Part shown: positions 12,000-26,400 of the stretch, in pieces
How the letters are laid out: the number at the start of each line of letters is the position of its first letter
How positions within the stretch are numbered: the stretch's first letter is position 1
Source: Mytilus trossulus
Taxonomy: Eukaryota; Mollusca; Bivalvia; Mytilida; Mytilidae
NCBI RefSeq assembly: GCF_036588685.1
Contig: NC_086374.1
Location: 73,034,457-73,098,456 of the forward strand
Length of the DNA: 64,000 nt
Reading direction: 5' to 3'
Made by a program: the position numbers and the translations under genes
Notes under the pieces: generated by a model
Databases searched by the model: none
What the model saw: only the letters and a program-made list of their open reading frames with translations
What the model was told of the DNA's origin: nothing

Positions 12000-13596
12000 C
12001 ATATTTACATATTGTTCAGGCACGAATTTAAAAGGTTTTTATGGATTTTAAAATTCTTTTTGATGTTTAACCAATACTGTTCGAGTGTTTTATTTGAATT
12101 TCAGGTTTTTTCAGGGTTTTTTTCACGTAAGTCAGTTAAATTTAATGATAGATGTATTTGATTGTACGTATGAATGAATCTTTAAATACCTTTTTGAAAG
12201 AATTAGAAAGTTTTCTTTTATTACATCAAGGTTAGTTTATCTAATGTGTATTTGATTTGATCAATTTTAGAAATTATTAGGAAGTAGAAAAATTCCACTA
12301 AAGGTAATGTCTTTCTATCAGTTATTATGTTAATCATTATCTTCCAAAAGCTGAAATTCTAATATTAGATTAATTTCTTTTTAATAATATATATAATAGG
12401 ATAACTAATCTATCGAGATGCTCGTAAAGACGTTTGTTTTAAAATGTTATTGTTATTTTGTTCAAGAGTCAGTGTAATCAAATGTGTGTAATCTGAATTG
12501 ATTCACTACTTATATTCGAGGAAAACATTTCAAGCAACCCAGTTTCTGTGTTTGCTTAACATTTGAAAGTAGTGATCTAATATGCATTCACGAATTCATT
12601 CTAAAAACTAAAAATGTGGCCATAGTCAACGCTTTTAAAACAATGTGAAATTACTAAAAAAAAGAAGAAGCATTGATTACATATGATAATTTTTTTTTGC
12701 TATGATCATGAAAACATGATTACGAGTACTATCTTCAAGTTTTCTTTTAATACTACCCTGTGCACTTCATTGTGGAAACTTGTGCCATCATGAATGGTAT
12801 TTCATTTTGAAATGAAGGCTTATGTCAGAATGACGCGAGATTGCCATAAGCCAATCAAAATAACGTATTATAATGAAACATATATCAAATGTAATTATTG
12901 CAATTTCATTTGTATGAATCAGGGATGGGGTAATTAAAAATGTAATGCATTCCAATTTTCAATTTGATTGAATTAAATGTGTAATTGAGCGGTGTTTTTT
13001 TAATTACATGTAATGGTAATTTAATTAATTACAATGTAAAACCACGTAATGGCGTTTACGATAAGGAGCTATGTTTAATTATATAAATTGTTAAATTATA
13101 TTTATTTTTCAAATATTGATATCACATACATGAGGTCTTTAATTTATTCTGAAGTTTTTGTATTATTTATTTTGACCTACAGAAATTTTTTCTTAATAGT
13201 CTTATAATTCTTTTAAAAAATTGAGAATCATATATTAGTGTTGTTCAGTTTTTAAAAAAATCTTTGACTACATAGATTTTTTAAGTAATTAACCACCTTG
13301 TTAAACAGAAGCAAAAAATGTGTGAAAATATTTCTCACTTCATTTAGAATTTAAAATCACTTAACACAAATATTTTGTCAAATTAGTATATACAAAAGGT
13401 TTATAGAAATAAAAATTAACAGCTGTAAAAACACACAACAATTAATCATATTAAAATGTCTAGGGAAAATGCCATTATTACATTTTTTTTTATCTAATTA
13501 GCATAATATTGCTAATATTTAGACATTATATACATATTTTTGTAAGAGCATAAGTTCTTTTTATGTCAAAAATTGTTCAAATTCGACTAGTGAAAA
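12000..13596. other. AT-rich intergenic DNA, no gene seen
   Basis: No sustained coding frame appears on either strand. Around 12920-13030 the string CAGGGATGGGGTAATTA and repeated AATTACA/TGTAATT motifs could be an old hAT-type end, but no partner end was confirmed. Confidence 0.4.
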
Positions 13597-13806
13597 GTAA
13601 AATAACAAAAATACTGAACTTAGAGGAAAATCAATTCGGAAAGTACATAATCACATGGCAAAATCAAATATCAAAACGCATCAAAAACGAATGGACAAGA
13701 ACTGTCATATTCCTATCTTGGTACAGACATTTTCAAATGTAGAAAACGGTGGATTAAACCTGGTTCTATAGCGCTAACCCTCTCACTTTAATGACAGTCT
13801 CATCAA
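13597..13806 (+). repeat. Family C repeat
   Basis: Near-identical to 6936-7150, ending at the same GACAGTCTCATCAA boundary. Confidence 0.8.
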
Positions 13807-14151
13807 CGATAAAACATGATTAATGACAATCTGATTTTTGCTTTTATTTGAAGCTGAACCTACTATTATAACACAACTATCAGATACTGTTATAGTAGTC
13901 TCTGTGATAAGGTGGTGATATATGTCGTCTACTACGGCTAAATTCGAAACTACGGTTAAATACGAAACTACGTTAAAATAACGCAGTTAAATATGTGGAG
14001 ATTCAGATTATCCGATAAATCGGTAGTGACCAATCTCTGTGTTATAGTAGTCTCAGTTTTAAGTTATAACTTTATATTGAAGTAAAGTTTTTTTTTATTG
14101 CATTGATTGCAATCTAATTTACTGTGATAGACATGATATTAAGGGTACAAA

Positions 14152-14787
14152 TCAAATCGGCTCCTGGTCAAATCGGCACCCAAAGAAAAATTCAAATCGG
14201 CACGCATTCCAAGTCAATTCGGCATTCAATAATATTTTATATAATATACATATAGAAATAAGTCTTAAAATGTATATATGATCTCTCAATTTTAAATTAT
14301 TTGTTTAGATTGGATATATTCATTTATTACATCGTTTTTCTTCAAAAACGTAGCAAAACAATGGAGCCCTCACCCAAGCTGTTGTTCTAATTGTGAAAAA
14401 AATAGAACAATAAAAGGGAAAATAATGGGTCCCTTTCATCAATAATCATGGTAAAACTTAATGCCCTTTGTTACAGCCGGGGCATAAAAAAATGGAGAAA
14501 AAGACAGTATATAACCAATGTTAAATGAAAATGACTAAAAAAAATTATTAAAAAATAAAATTTTTATTCAATATATATCATCATATAATTTCAAATACAA
14601 AGTTATTCAACCCTCAAAAAATGTAAATAAGTCAATACAACTTAGATAACCCTTTCTCCATTTTCCTTTTTTTGCTTAAAATATCGAAAACAAAACATAT
14701 AGTAAACATATCTAATATAGGTGCCGAAATGACTATATTTGGTGCCGATTTGACCAGGTGCCGATTTAACCAGGTGCCGATTTGACT
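14152..14787. mobile_element. Inverted-repeat element with iterated AAATCGGCACC motif
   Basis: The left end has three AAATCGGC units and the right end three to four GGTGCCGATTTGAC-type units in inverted orientation. They enclose about 500 bases of AT-rich, non-coding sequence. It looks like a non-autonomous DNA element with subterminal motif arrays. Confidence 0.6.
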
Positions 14788-16084
14788 ATAATTCGATAGT
14801 AACAGTATAATTATAGATTAACAGTATTTTATTTTATCTTTATTATTATTTACTTTTCAATATTGTGACAAGCACACTTTTGAATACTAAAAAAACCCTC
14901 ACATTTTTCATTAATCTATAATTTCTTTATTTATATTAATATAAAATAGAAAAAGATGAATACTTTTAGCTAGAGATAATTTGGATGGGGGTTCTGTGTA
15001 TTCACATTATTTGCACAACTCTCCTTACTGATGCCATATTTTGGAATTTCCGTGACCTAAATGGTTCGCGAAAATTAATATTTTTATATATAGTATAGTA
15101 ATCATGTGTAATTTAAGGTTTATGTACCCTTCTGTAGCCATTATTGTACGAACTTTTCAAACTTCAATTGTATCAAAACTACAATATAATGAATAATAGA
15201 GATATGCCATTTTGTATATATTCCAAGGGGAAACTTGATGCAAAGCAGTATTTTTTACTGTTTTATTGCATTTAATAGAAAAAGAGAACCTTGTGGCAAA
15301 TAAATAAAGATTTTTATAACCTTTAGGCTAATATGGCCGTATTTAGACCCCAACGTTTACTCTGAGTACAGACTAACCTATGCACCTGCAACAGTTTTAA
15401 GTGTTGACAGGAACTAGATATATAACTTTTAAATGCATTTTATGTTTTAGAAAATTATAAACTTTTCTAGATTTTGCTATCCAGTTTTTTTCGTTCCTGC
15501 AGAAGGTGCAAAAATTAACTAAGTAGTGTTAACGATTGAGAAGCTCCCCTCATATAATCAATGTTGTGAGTAGTATTGATTTAAATGGACAATAGATGGA
15601 CAATAGACACCTGTAAACAATAGGTGATTTAAACTGAGTGGACCGTATCAAATGAAAATCGGGTGTTTGTTAATTTTGTTATCTTCTGCAGACTGAAAAA
15701 ATCCAGGTAAGTTTTTAATTTTCTGAAATGTATACTTCATATAACTTTATATATTTAGTTCCTGCCATGCCTTAAAACTTTCCTGGATGTACCAGTTTGT
15801 CTTTACTCATAGTAATTTTTGAGGTGTAAACACGGCCATACTTTTCAATTCCTAATGACGAATCTTAAATGACTTCATTTTTGAGATGTCAAAATACAAT
15901 ATCTGCCACACTAGCTCCTATCAAAAGGCTATTTAGAATTGCTGTCAAAGTGTTCAGACCAGGTGAGAGATGCAGACTAAATGACAAAACATTAAAACTA
16001 CCAATGCTTATGAAAAAATGCAATTTTTAAAGTATACTCATCTGTTGTTATAACATGCATACAATAACAGTATACCGAATTGTC
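14788..16084. other. Intergenic DNA, no gene seen
   Basis: AT-rich, with no coding frame or recognised repeat. Low-complexity runs only. Confidence 0.4.
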
Positions 16085-16310
16085 TGTTAAAAATGAATTC
16101 ACAATATTCCGAAAACGAGAAAACTTCAATACGGAAAGCTCGCAATAAAATGACAAAATCAAAGGTCAAACACATCAAATGAATCGATAACAACTGCCAT
16201 ATTCCTGACTTGTTCAGGAATTTACTTCTGTAGAAAATAGTTGATTAAACCTGGTTTTATAACCAGCTTAACATCTCACTTGTATGACAGTCGCAGTATT
16301 AGATAATACA
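16085..16310 (+). repeat. Family C repeat, diverged
   Basis: It keeps the order ATTCCTGACTTG, GTAGAAAATAG, ATTAAACCTGGTT and TGACAGTC of the copies at 6936 and 13597 with many substitutions. Confidence 0.6.
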
Positions 16311-16979
16311 CAGTACTGGATTAATAATAAGGAAAACGTTAGAGTAAATCAGTGCTAAAGTCTAAAAAAAAAATCTTTCCGTTTCTAAGTGATCATTTAA
16401 GACAAAAATTCATTTACTAATGACTGTTTTTTAAGAGATTTTTTTTCTAATTTGTATTTTTTCATGAATTAGTCATTTTCATATTTTATTAAAAGATCAT
16501 GTACCCGTCTTTTTGTAGTTTAAACATAAAACGAATTGTTCAGAAACCTTATCGAATTAAGAATTGTGTATGATGGTTCTCTTTTATAGCGTTGTATTTT
16601 TGATGTTGCTGTATTTCTTACAATTTTGATCGCAGCTTTGAACCAGATCACATTTATTTTACACCTGTGAAAGTAGCGGAAGTATCTGAGGGGACATTGA
16701 AAGTCGAAGAAAAACTAACAAAGTCATTGCCAAAAAATCCACGAAAATCGACTAGAAGACACACAAGTCCTCGAAATCCTGCATAGATAACTAAGAATTG
16801 AGCAACGCGAGTCTCACAAAACACAATGGATGCACTTTGCTGATTTGAAATAGTGAGTTGTTGATGCCCAAATGTGGCACGCGTCGTGGTTCTTATGTAA
16901 GTGCAAGTCCGGAAAGATGTCTCATGAAGAATAAATGCACGTGTTTTGTTGCATTGTGTTCAAAATAACAAAAGAAACC

Positions 16980-17218
16980 AAGAGCCTGTTATTCAGTGGT
17001 TGTCGTTTGTTTATGTGTTACATATTTTTATTTTTTTTCAATTTGTTTTTTATATAACATAAGGCCGTTAGTTTTCTCGTTTGAATTGTTTTATATTTCG
17101 GTGCCATAGCACATTGTAGAAGGTCGTACGGTGACCTCTAGTTGTTAATTTCTATTTCAGTTGATGTCTCTTAAGGCGAGTTGTCTCGTTGGCAATCATT
17201 TCACATATTCTTTTTTAT
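16980..17218 (-). repeat. Family A repeat, reverse copy
   Basis: Ends with GAGTTGTCTCGTTGGCAATC. It begins near CAGTGGTTGTCGTTTGTTTA, the reverse of the family tail. Confidence 0.8.
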
Positions 17219-17474
17219 ATTCAAGGGAAAGTCAAAACTGAAAATCCCTTAGTTAAAGTAAACTGGGAAGAATGTTCGCATGCTTTGGTTTTATCATTTT
17301 TAACTCGTTACCTGTATAAAAAGGGTTAAACTTTCGACATAAAACCGATGTGTATAACATAACAAATATCGACAATATCGTTAAACATCGTCAATATGTC
17401 ATCCCCAAAATATTAGCACAATTGGTTTGATGTGACAGATATATTGCAAACTATTATGAAATTTTACAGGAAAC

Positions 17475-20400
17475 ATGCTGATTCTTATCTTGTTTATAAT
17501 CGGTGCAGTTGGTATGTATTACATATAGTATCTTGTGTTGTTTAGAGAAATCGTGTTTATTGTTTCTATATATTTTGAGTAATTTGTTTTTAATTGTTTG
17601 TATCGATCTGAAGAGTAAATAAAATTTAGAATGAAAATGTGGAATATGTCAAAGAGACAACAACCTAACAAACGAGCATATAACAGCCAAAGGCAACTAG
17701 TTAGTCTTCAAAAAGTAAAATAACAAAAATACTTTCAAAAAAACACATTGAGAAAATCCCACACCCGAAAGGCAGGCTTCAGTTGAGGCCCCTAAATGAA
17801 AAAAAGCTGTTGTCATACTAAACTCAAAAACATGTAAAAGAACGAAAATTAAAATATACAAGACTAAGGCCGTGTTCACATTAACCTAAACTCGGTGTTG
17901 TGTTAGTGTAACTCACACATAACCTAACATAATTACGTTCCCATTGATAAAACTCAATGTTTACATGTAGTTTAAATCATGTTTTGTCTACATGCAGTCG
18001 ATAGTCGATGTAGGCCTTGTGTAGGTTAAGTGTACACTAAACTAGACATTCAGAATTTAAATTTTCCCCATGTATATTTAAAAAAGAAACGATTTTTATA
18101 TAAAATTGATACTTATAACACTTATTAATAAAATTCTTTACAGAAATATTTGTTTAAACTTGATATATTTATTTGTTATAAAAACACTTTACGTAGCCTA
18201 TTAAAACCTTATCAAGACTCATCCATCATCATTGCCGAACACATTTGAAAAGGTCTCCAAATCAACGGGACGTACACACTGACAGAAATATTTGCCACTG
18301 GTCTTTACTCAAACAACGATTCACTCATCAATGCATTACTGAAAAAGGATGAGGTTAATTGTTTTCTTTATGTAGTATCACAGATCCGTTAAAATACAAT
18401 TAGAAATAAAAAAAAAAAAACATACCCCCTCCCCCACTTTACCAAATTTCCCTTGGAGAAAATAATACCATTTGAAACAAACAGAAAAGATAGAAATGTA
18501 GTGATCCTTAACATCGCCATTCTTCGTCTGTAAGCACGCTGATGCAGCCTACGTTTATATGCGTAATCCAGACATCTTTTAAAAACTACTGCAAATCATC
18601 CAAAATGACTGTCTTAACGGACAAATATGGCTGTATTTACATGCCAAAAATTCGAGTTCGAGTCAGATTTTTTTTCTCGCGTGATATTCAGTTATATTTT
18701 GTTTTTTATCGATCGTACTAATTCAATACTTCACTATAATTTATGGGAAATTTTGGATTCAGAATATTAGTTCATTCCGTAATGATCTGTATGACCCAAT
18801 CTTTTTTAATCAAATTGTGGGAACATGAAATTTATCTTAAAAGGAACAATATCCATAGAAAAGTACTTTACAGACTGTCGGCATCCCAATGGGAACAAAC
18901 TGTGCCCCTCTACTTGCTGACTTGTTTCTTTATTAGTATGAGGCTGACTTCATGCAGGAACTTCTTAGGAAGAAAGATAAGAAGTTAGCAATATCCTTTA
19001 ACTCTACTTTCCGCTATATAGATGACGCTCTTTCACTAAACAATTCAAAATTTGGTGACAATGTGGATCGCATCTATCCCATTGAATTGGAGATAAAGGA
19101 TACTTCAGATACATTTAAGTCGGCCTTATATCTTGACTTACATCTAGAAATTGAAAATGAGGGTCGGTTGAAGACAAAGCTTTACGACAAAAGAGATGAT
19201 TTCAGCTTTCCAATTGTGAACTTTCCATTTCTAAGTAGCAACATTCCAGCAGCACCTGCATACGGGGTATATATCTCCCAATTGATACGATATTCCCGTG
19301 CTTACATTTCCTATCATGATTTTCTTGATAGAGGGTTACTGCTCACAAGGAAGCTATTAAACCAAGAGTTCCAAATGGTGAAGTTGAAATCATCCCTTCG
19401 TAAATTTTACGGACGCCATCACGAGTTTGTTGACCGTTATGGAATAACCGTTTCACAAATGATATCGGATATGTTCCTTGCGTCGTAACTACAATCCCCT
19501 TCCCTTTCATGAATTTGACCTACCGAATTAGACTTTTTACCGGAATTGTAATTACATAAGCAACACGACGGGTGCCGCATGTGGAGCAGGATCTGCTTAC
19601 CCCTTACCCTTCCGGAGCACCTGAGATCACCCCTAGTTTTTGGTGGGGTTCGTGTTGTTTATTCTTTAGTTTTTTATGTTGTGTCATGTGTACTATTGTT
19701 TTTTCTGTTTGTCTTTTTCATTTTTAGCCATGGCGTTGTCAGTTTGTTTTAGATTTACGAGTTTGACTGTCCCTTTGGTATCTTTCGTCCCTCTTCTTTT
19801 ACAACATACATAGAAACATTTCTAATAGTGTATCCCACTTTTTTCTCTTTTTTTCCAACTCTACTAAATTTAAGGAAGCGCAATAAAGGACACGAGTCTA
19901 TCAATTAATCCAAGAGAAGCCAAATCCTTTTTAACCAGAACAAGACGAAGTGCCGACGATTGCACAGACGAAGTTTGGTGTGAAGCAAACAGAAAATATT
20001 GCACGGTAAATATTTTGTTAAACATTATAACTTTTACACATTTATTGCGAATGTATAAGTCTTTTTCGAATGTACGTGAAAATTGTCACAAACGAAAGTG
20101 TATATATCATTACATTGGAACGAACCTCGATGCATCAACAAAGAAAGATGTCTTAAAATGTTCATAATAAAATTAACGGTACCTATTTTCTTGCACCAGA
20201 TAAAAATTCCGAGACCGTTCAAAATCTTATGCACACACTACATCCTACACTTATGAATACAGGTATGGAAGAAGATCCAGAACGCAATTTTTGTTTGTTT
20301 TGACCGCAGAGAATATTTTTCACAAAAAAATTTGCGAAAAAAACTACATTGCATAAATATTTCTCTCAACTTTTAAGAGCCCACTAGTAAGTCAAAATAC

Positions 20401-23400
20401 TTGCGGCATTTTGTATACTTATATTATATAAAAACATAGTTAGTTCAAATAATTACAACTACATTGCTTTATCCGATTTTAGCAACACTTTGAGGAAGGT
20501 CGTGAAGATTATTGTCCACTGCGTTCTACGCATTGTGGGGACGGAACAACTTGTTACCTATCTCAACCTTGCTACAATCCACATCATCCTATAGAAACGG
20601 GTTGTACAGGTAAGATCACATTGACCAGATGTGTCTCCAAGACAAAGGTATCAGGATTATAATTTAGTACACCAGACGCGCGTTTCGTCTACATAAGACC
20701 CATCAGTGACGCTCATATCAAAATATTTATAAAGCCAAACAAGTACAAAGTTGAAGAGTATTGAGGATCCAAAATTCCCAAAAGTTGTGCCAAATATGGC
20801 TAAGGTAATCTATGTCTGGGATAAAACAAAAATCCTTAGTTTTTCGAAAAATTCAAAAGTTTAGTAAACAGGAAATTTATAAAAAAAAAATGACCACATT
20901 ATTGATATTCATGTCAACACCGAAGTGTTGTCTACTGGGCTGGTGATATCCTCGGGGACGAAACGTCCACCAGCAGTGGCATCAGTGGTAAAAATAGTTA
21001 TCAAAGGTGCCAGGATTATAATTTAGAACGCCAGACGCGCGTTTCTTCTCCATAAGACTCATCAGTGACGCTCATATCAAAATATTTATAAAGCCAAACA
21101 AGTACAAAGTTGAAGAGTATTGAGGATCCAGAATTCCCAAACGTTGTGCCAAATATGGCTAAGGTAATCTATGCCGGGGGGAAAAAATCCATAGTTTTTC
21201 GAAAAAAAATCAAAAGTTTAGTAAACAGGAAATTTATAAAAATGACCAGATTATTGATATTCATGTCAACACCAAAGTACTGACTACTGAGCTGGTGATA
21301 CCCACGGGGCGAAACGTCCACCAGCAGTGGCATCAGTGGTGAAAATAGTTATCAAAGGTGCCAGGATTATAAGTTAGTACACCAGGCGCGCGTTTCGTCT
21401 ACATAAGACTCATCAGTGACGCTCATATCAAATATTTATAAAGCCTAACAAGTACAAAGTTGAAGAGCATTGCGGATCTAAAATTCCCAAAAGTTGTGCC
21501 AAATATGGCTAAGATAATCTATGCCTGGGATAAAAAAAAATCTTTAGTTCTTCGAAAAATGCAAAAGTTTTGTAAACAGGAAATTTATTAAATATTGATA
21601 TTCAGGTAAAAACGTCAAACCCTTAATTCCAAAATTTTTTTCATCCAAAAGGTTTAAATTAATAGGGATTGTTATTGATAGACAGCCAATATTATGAAGG
21701 TTAGTTTGTGTAGCGATCTACAAAATTAATATGATTTCATGTACGTCTCTCTGGATTTACATTTAGCTCAACTGGATCAAAGGGTCATGTTACCTATTGC
21801 TATCATTTTGAGTCCGTCGGGCGTCGTAAACTTTCCAAAGTTTTAAAATAATCAGTTCATAAAAAAAAATTCAACCAAAGGCGTTAGATTACCACTTACA
21901 AATGCCTTAAGGAATTACAAACTTTAATATCGATTTTAACTGAACTTTCGGCTCTCCCTTGACACCATTTGCGAGTATGGTCTTGATGAAACGATGATAG
22001 TCCGTCGGAAGGGACGATAAATGGCTGACCCGTGTTAAGAGAGATTTATATTTCTTGCACTTTATAGACACCCTTGCAGATTTCGAAAAAGAGCAGGCTA
22101 ATGCCGGTACAATGCAGCACTCGTATCCGCAAAGTGGAAAGGGATTAATTCGTCATTGAATAAAATGTCAGGTGACTCTGACTGTTAACTGACAATAACT
22201 AGTTTTCGACCAAAAGTATTGCAAATAATTAAACATTATTTTAGTCTTTCATTTGAAAATTGACGTATCAAAAAATAATATTTATATTAGTACAGAAAAA
22301 AGCCAGCTATTCCGTTTGACGTATTTTTTTACAATCATTGCGTCAATTAATGCACAGGTTGGAAATACCCATCAAAGATACCAAGCTGAAATTGTGTACA
22401 CCAAGTGCAAATTATGTTTAAACATGACTTATAAAAATGAAAATAACACTATGAGCACGTTAGGTAGTGTGAATCCTCTGTAAGGTACGTAAGTAAATGG
22501 CAAATAAAAATATTAGTAATTGACTTGATTGACTTCACTATTTTTGCAGAAGATCTTTGTATGTCATTTCCTTGTGAAAATGGTGGAAACTGCAGTGTTG
22601 TTAATGCAACCCATATATCGTATACGTGTGCATGTGTTCCTGGATATAACCAGTCAACAGACTGTGCTACTGGTAAGTTCAATAGTTCTACATATGAATC
22701 CCATTGAGATGTTGAATAAAATATATTTGAATACAAATTGTACTTGTTATATGTAGTTTACATTCATAGTTTTGAGATTGAGTTCAGTTGGAAAATCGTT
22801 TACAACTGTTGATGCATTTATGTTAATGGGTACCGTTTTTATGTCGATTAATGAACATTTTAATGTTCGTGAATATTTAATTTCTATGTTTTGTGCGAGT
22901 CTGCATACAAGCCTTAATGAAATTTGCCGTTCCTTTAACAGTTAATTTTGTGGTTCACCTGTACAAACTAAATCCACGAAAATTGGTATCCAACGATATT
23001 AATATATCCACAGAATATAAATTAAAAGATATAAAAATGCAATATAAAATATACACCAGTAGCCAACAGGGCAAATCCACACATACAGCTGAGGGTGTAC
23101 CAATGTAAATCTTATCATTCGCGATTACTGAACAATGTCGTAATGTTCATAAAAGTACAAAGCGGTTTATAATACCTCGAATTTGACATACACGATCATC
23201 GCATAACCAGTATCTATGAAAATGGGAGGATTTTTATTTTTCCAATGCTAACTTAGTAACAATATACAAGCCTCATATGCGTATGGGATGTATATATCCC
23301 CACGTATTCGCTATTCAAGAGCTTTCAGCTGCTACACTGACTTTGTTAAACGTCACCAGTACCCGAGTAGAAAGTTGATGATACGGGTTATGTCAAAGAA

Positions 23401-26400
23401 CGTCTCGTCATTTTCTTGAAAAGGAAGTTCATGGCAAAGTACCGGGACCTTGTTGATAAATTTTCCGTATCAACTTCACAAATAATAATCGATGGTCTCG
23501 AGGAATAGATTCTGGGTACTGAATGTGTTTATAATCTTTATAACGTGTTATATTACCCTTTTGTTTGTTTCTATGAATATTACTTTGACTTTTTAGTCTG
23601 TTTTTGGTGATATCCATTTTACATGGCTCTGTACATATACATTCCGTCATTGTGGTATTGTGCTAGAGTTAATTTTTGTATTCTTGTCTTTGCTTTTTGC
23701 TTATGTTCTTTGTGTATATGCCATTTTGGAGTTTCTTTGTTACATATGACGTAATTCTGTACTGAAAATACCGTCATTGTGTTATTGTGCTATGGTAAAC
23801 TCCTGTACTCTCAGTGACTCTAGGGTGAGTTTTTGTTTTCTTGTCTTTCGTTTTTACTAATGTGCTTTCTCTATATGCCTTTTTTGTGTTTCTTTGCTAC
23901 ATCTTGCTTTGTTTTATAGTGATTAAGATTATAAAATAATGTTGAATTATGTACCAAAATATTTTACATTTTTTTCAATTAAATAAAAAAAAAAAGATGT
24001 GGTGTGATTGATTATGAGACAACTCTCCACAAGACACCAAATGACTCAGACATTAACAACTATAGGTCACCGTACGGCAAACTATTTATATGTTTGTTTA
24101 GTTCACACATCGTTGTCAATATAAAGGAATTTCATGCGACTGTCATAAAAATGAGAGGATTAGTTATAGCTATAAACGAGGTTTAATCCACCATTTTCTA
24201 CAAAAGAAAATGCCTATACCATGTCATGAATATGACAGCTGTTATCTCTTTGTGTGATGCGTTTGAGCTTTTGACTTTGCCTTTTGGTAAGGGACTTTCC
24301 GGTTAAAATTTTCCTCGGCGTTCTTTTTTTTATATCTTTACCATTTGATAATTATAAATCCCTAGGTTGAGTGTATTACATCACCAAGACCATAAACTAG
24401 GCATTCTCGGCAATCTTTTGAAAAATAGAAAAAATGCTAATAGTTTTGATATTGAATTACTATTTAACTGCTAAAACATATAATTATTGTGATATCTTTC
24501 GAATATCGTTTTGTGTTTACCCAATAATAGGTATCAAAACTATGAAAGTCTAAAACCAAGTACGTATAATTTTTTTTCTTTCTCAAAGACAAAAGTATTG
24601 GGAAATTGATAAACATATCGTTTAAGTAAAAAAATAAGCTTTTATTGGAACAAAACAATTAAAATATGATCATTGTCATACTTTATACTAGTACTTCATT
24701 TTGGGGTTAAACAAAATTCAAAGAAGCAGCACATACCTTTTAATGGCCAATACAACATCAACGAAAAGATAATCACTACCGAACTGTTTTATAACTGATT
24801 GACTGACAACTTCACTAAGACTAATATGCAACCGATTGATTTGTGATATATTTTTTTTTCGGTTTTTATAAATGAAACACTCATAATCATAATCCATGTG
24901 TTAACCCAAAATTCATTCTTTAATGATTTGTTTTTTCCTCCGATGCAAAATTATATTCTAAAATTTTCGTGGAAAATTATACACTTATTTTGCGAACAGG
25001 AATATATGTTGCACACACAGACCTGCTGACCTTCGACTAACGGTTGAAATCAATTTGATTGAAAGTTTGGAATAAGCACAGTAAATAAAACGAGCTGTTT
25101 GGTAAATTATGAACTCATTTTGATAACATTAACTTTAGTTTGGCTATGTTTTTGTCTTGTAGATTATGATGAATGTGCATCAAACCCATGTTTACACGGT
25201 GGTTCATGTGGTAATCATTTTAACCAATTTACATGTGATTGTACCAACCGTTTTGAGGGAATTATATGTGAAAAGGGTAAGTATATTTGTAAGATGAATG
25301 CACTCATATCCTGTTCAAATTAGAACCACAGGTCATTCATAGTTTGTATTGGAATTCGTGTTGTTTATTGTGCAGTTTTCTGTGTAACGCGTTATTATTA
25401 TTTTTTTTCGCGTCAATTTTATTCTGGCCATGTTATTATCCTTTTTGTAAGATTTGTTCATTTCGATTGGACCATTATATCTGGTCCATCTTTAGTGTAT
25501 AGAGTGCCTAATTTCTTCCGGTCATGATTTCAGATGTCATTGTATTGGCAAAAAAAAATTATACATACAAAAACAATAGTACACAAAACAAGACTTGTAT
25601 ACACTAACGATAGAGCAACATTAAACCCCACTGGAAGGGATATCAGATGCTCCGGGAGGTTAAACTTCATTGATAGTTGTGTCGTTTACATCATACCAGA
25701 TCACTTAATTTTTATTTCAAGTTAATGAAATGTCCAATTAGGTTATACATTCCGTTATATGTTTAATGGGATTAATTCTGTCGGAATCATATTACGGAAT
25801 TTGAATAAAAAATTATACCATGGTGGTACTCGACATCCATAATTATAAATGACGGCTAAAACAAAACAAAAAACTGTCAAGCATAAACCTATATCCCCTT
25901 CGTTTGATCAGTGATAAACAGTTGTCTCATTAGCAATCATACCACATCACCTTATTTTGATACGAGTCAAAACAGAAAGGTAAGCGTATTCGGTGCCACT
26001 GGCGACACATGTTTTTAATATTTCAACACTGGTGATGTTACGGTTGTTATTTAGACTCCATCAGACCTATTCTGATTGATACATAACTCTTGCATCATTC
26101 TGACATCACCAAATGTATTATACAACAATACATTTCAATCTTCTGTCTGAATATAGTTTGAAAGGAATGATATTAGGACACAGGGTTTCAAGTTACATGA
26201 TATATAGCAGCCACATAGACATTACACTATAAAATCTTACAATAAACAATACACACTTGTAACTGAATACAATGTCAATATTTATTTCAGTCATAAGTAA
26301 AGTCTTTCAGTTATTTTTAAAAAAAAATCAAGTTCTGGAAGGAATTCAATAATATTAGTACTAAAAAGCAAATATGATTATTCAAGAGTCAACAGTGAAA

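Noticed and set aside
12920..13050. hAT transposon end (CAGGGATGGGG)
   Set aside because: No matching inverted end or 8-base target duplication could be located by eye.
20643..21610. CRISPR-like array
   Set aside because: The units are about 355 bases and contiguous without unique spacers, in a eukaryotic intron.
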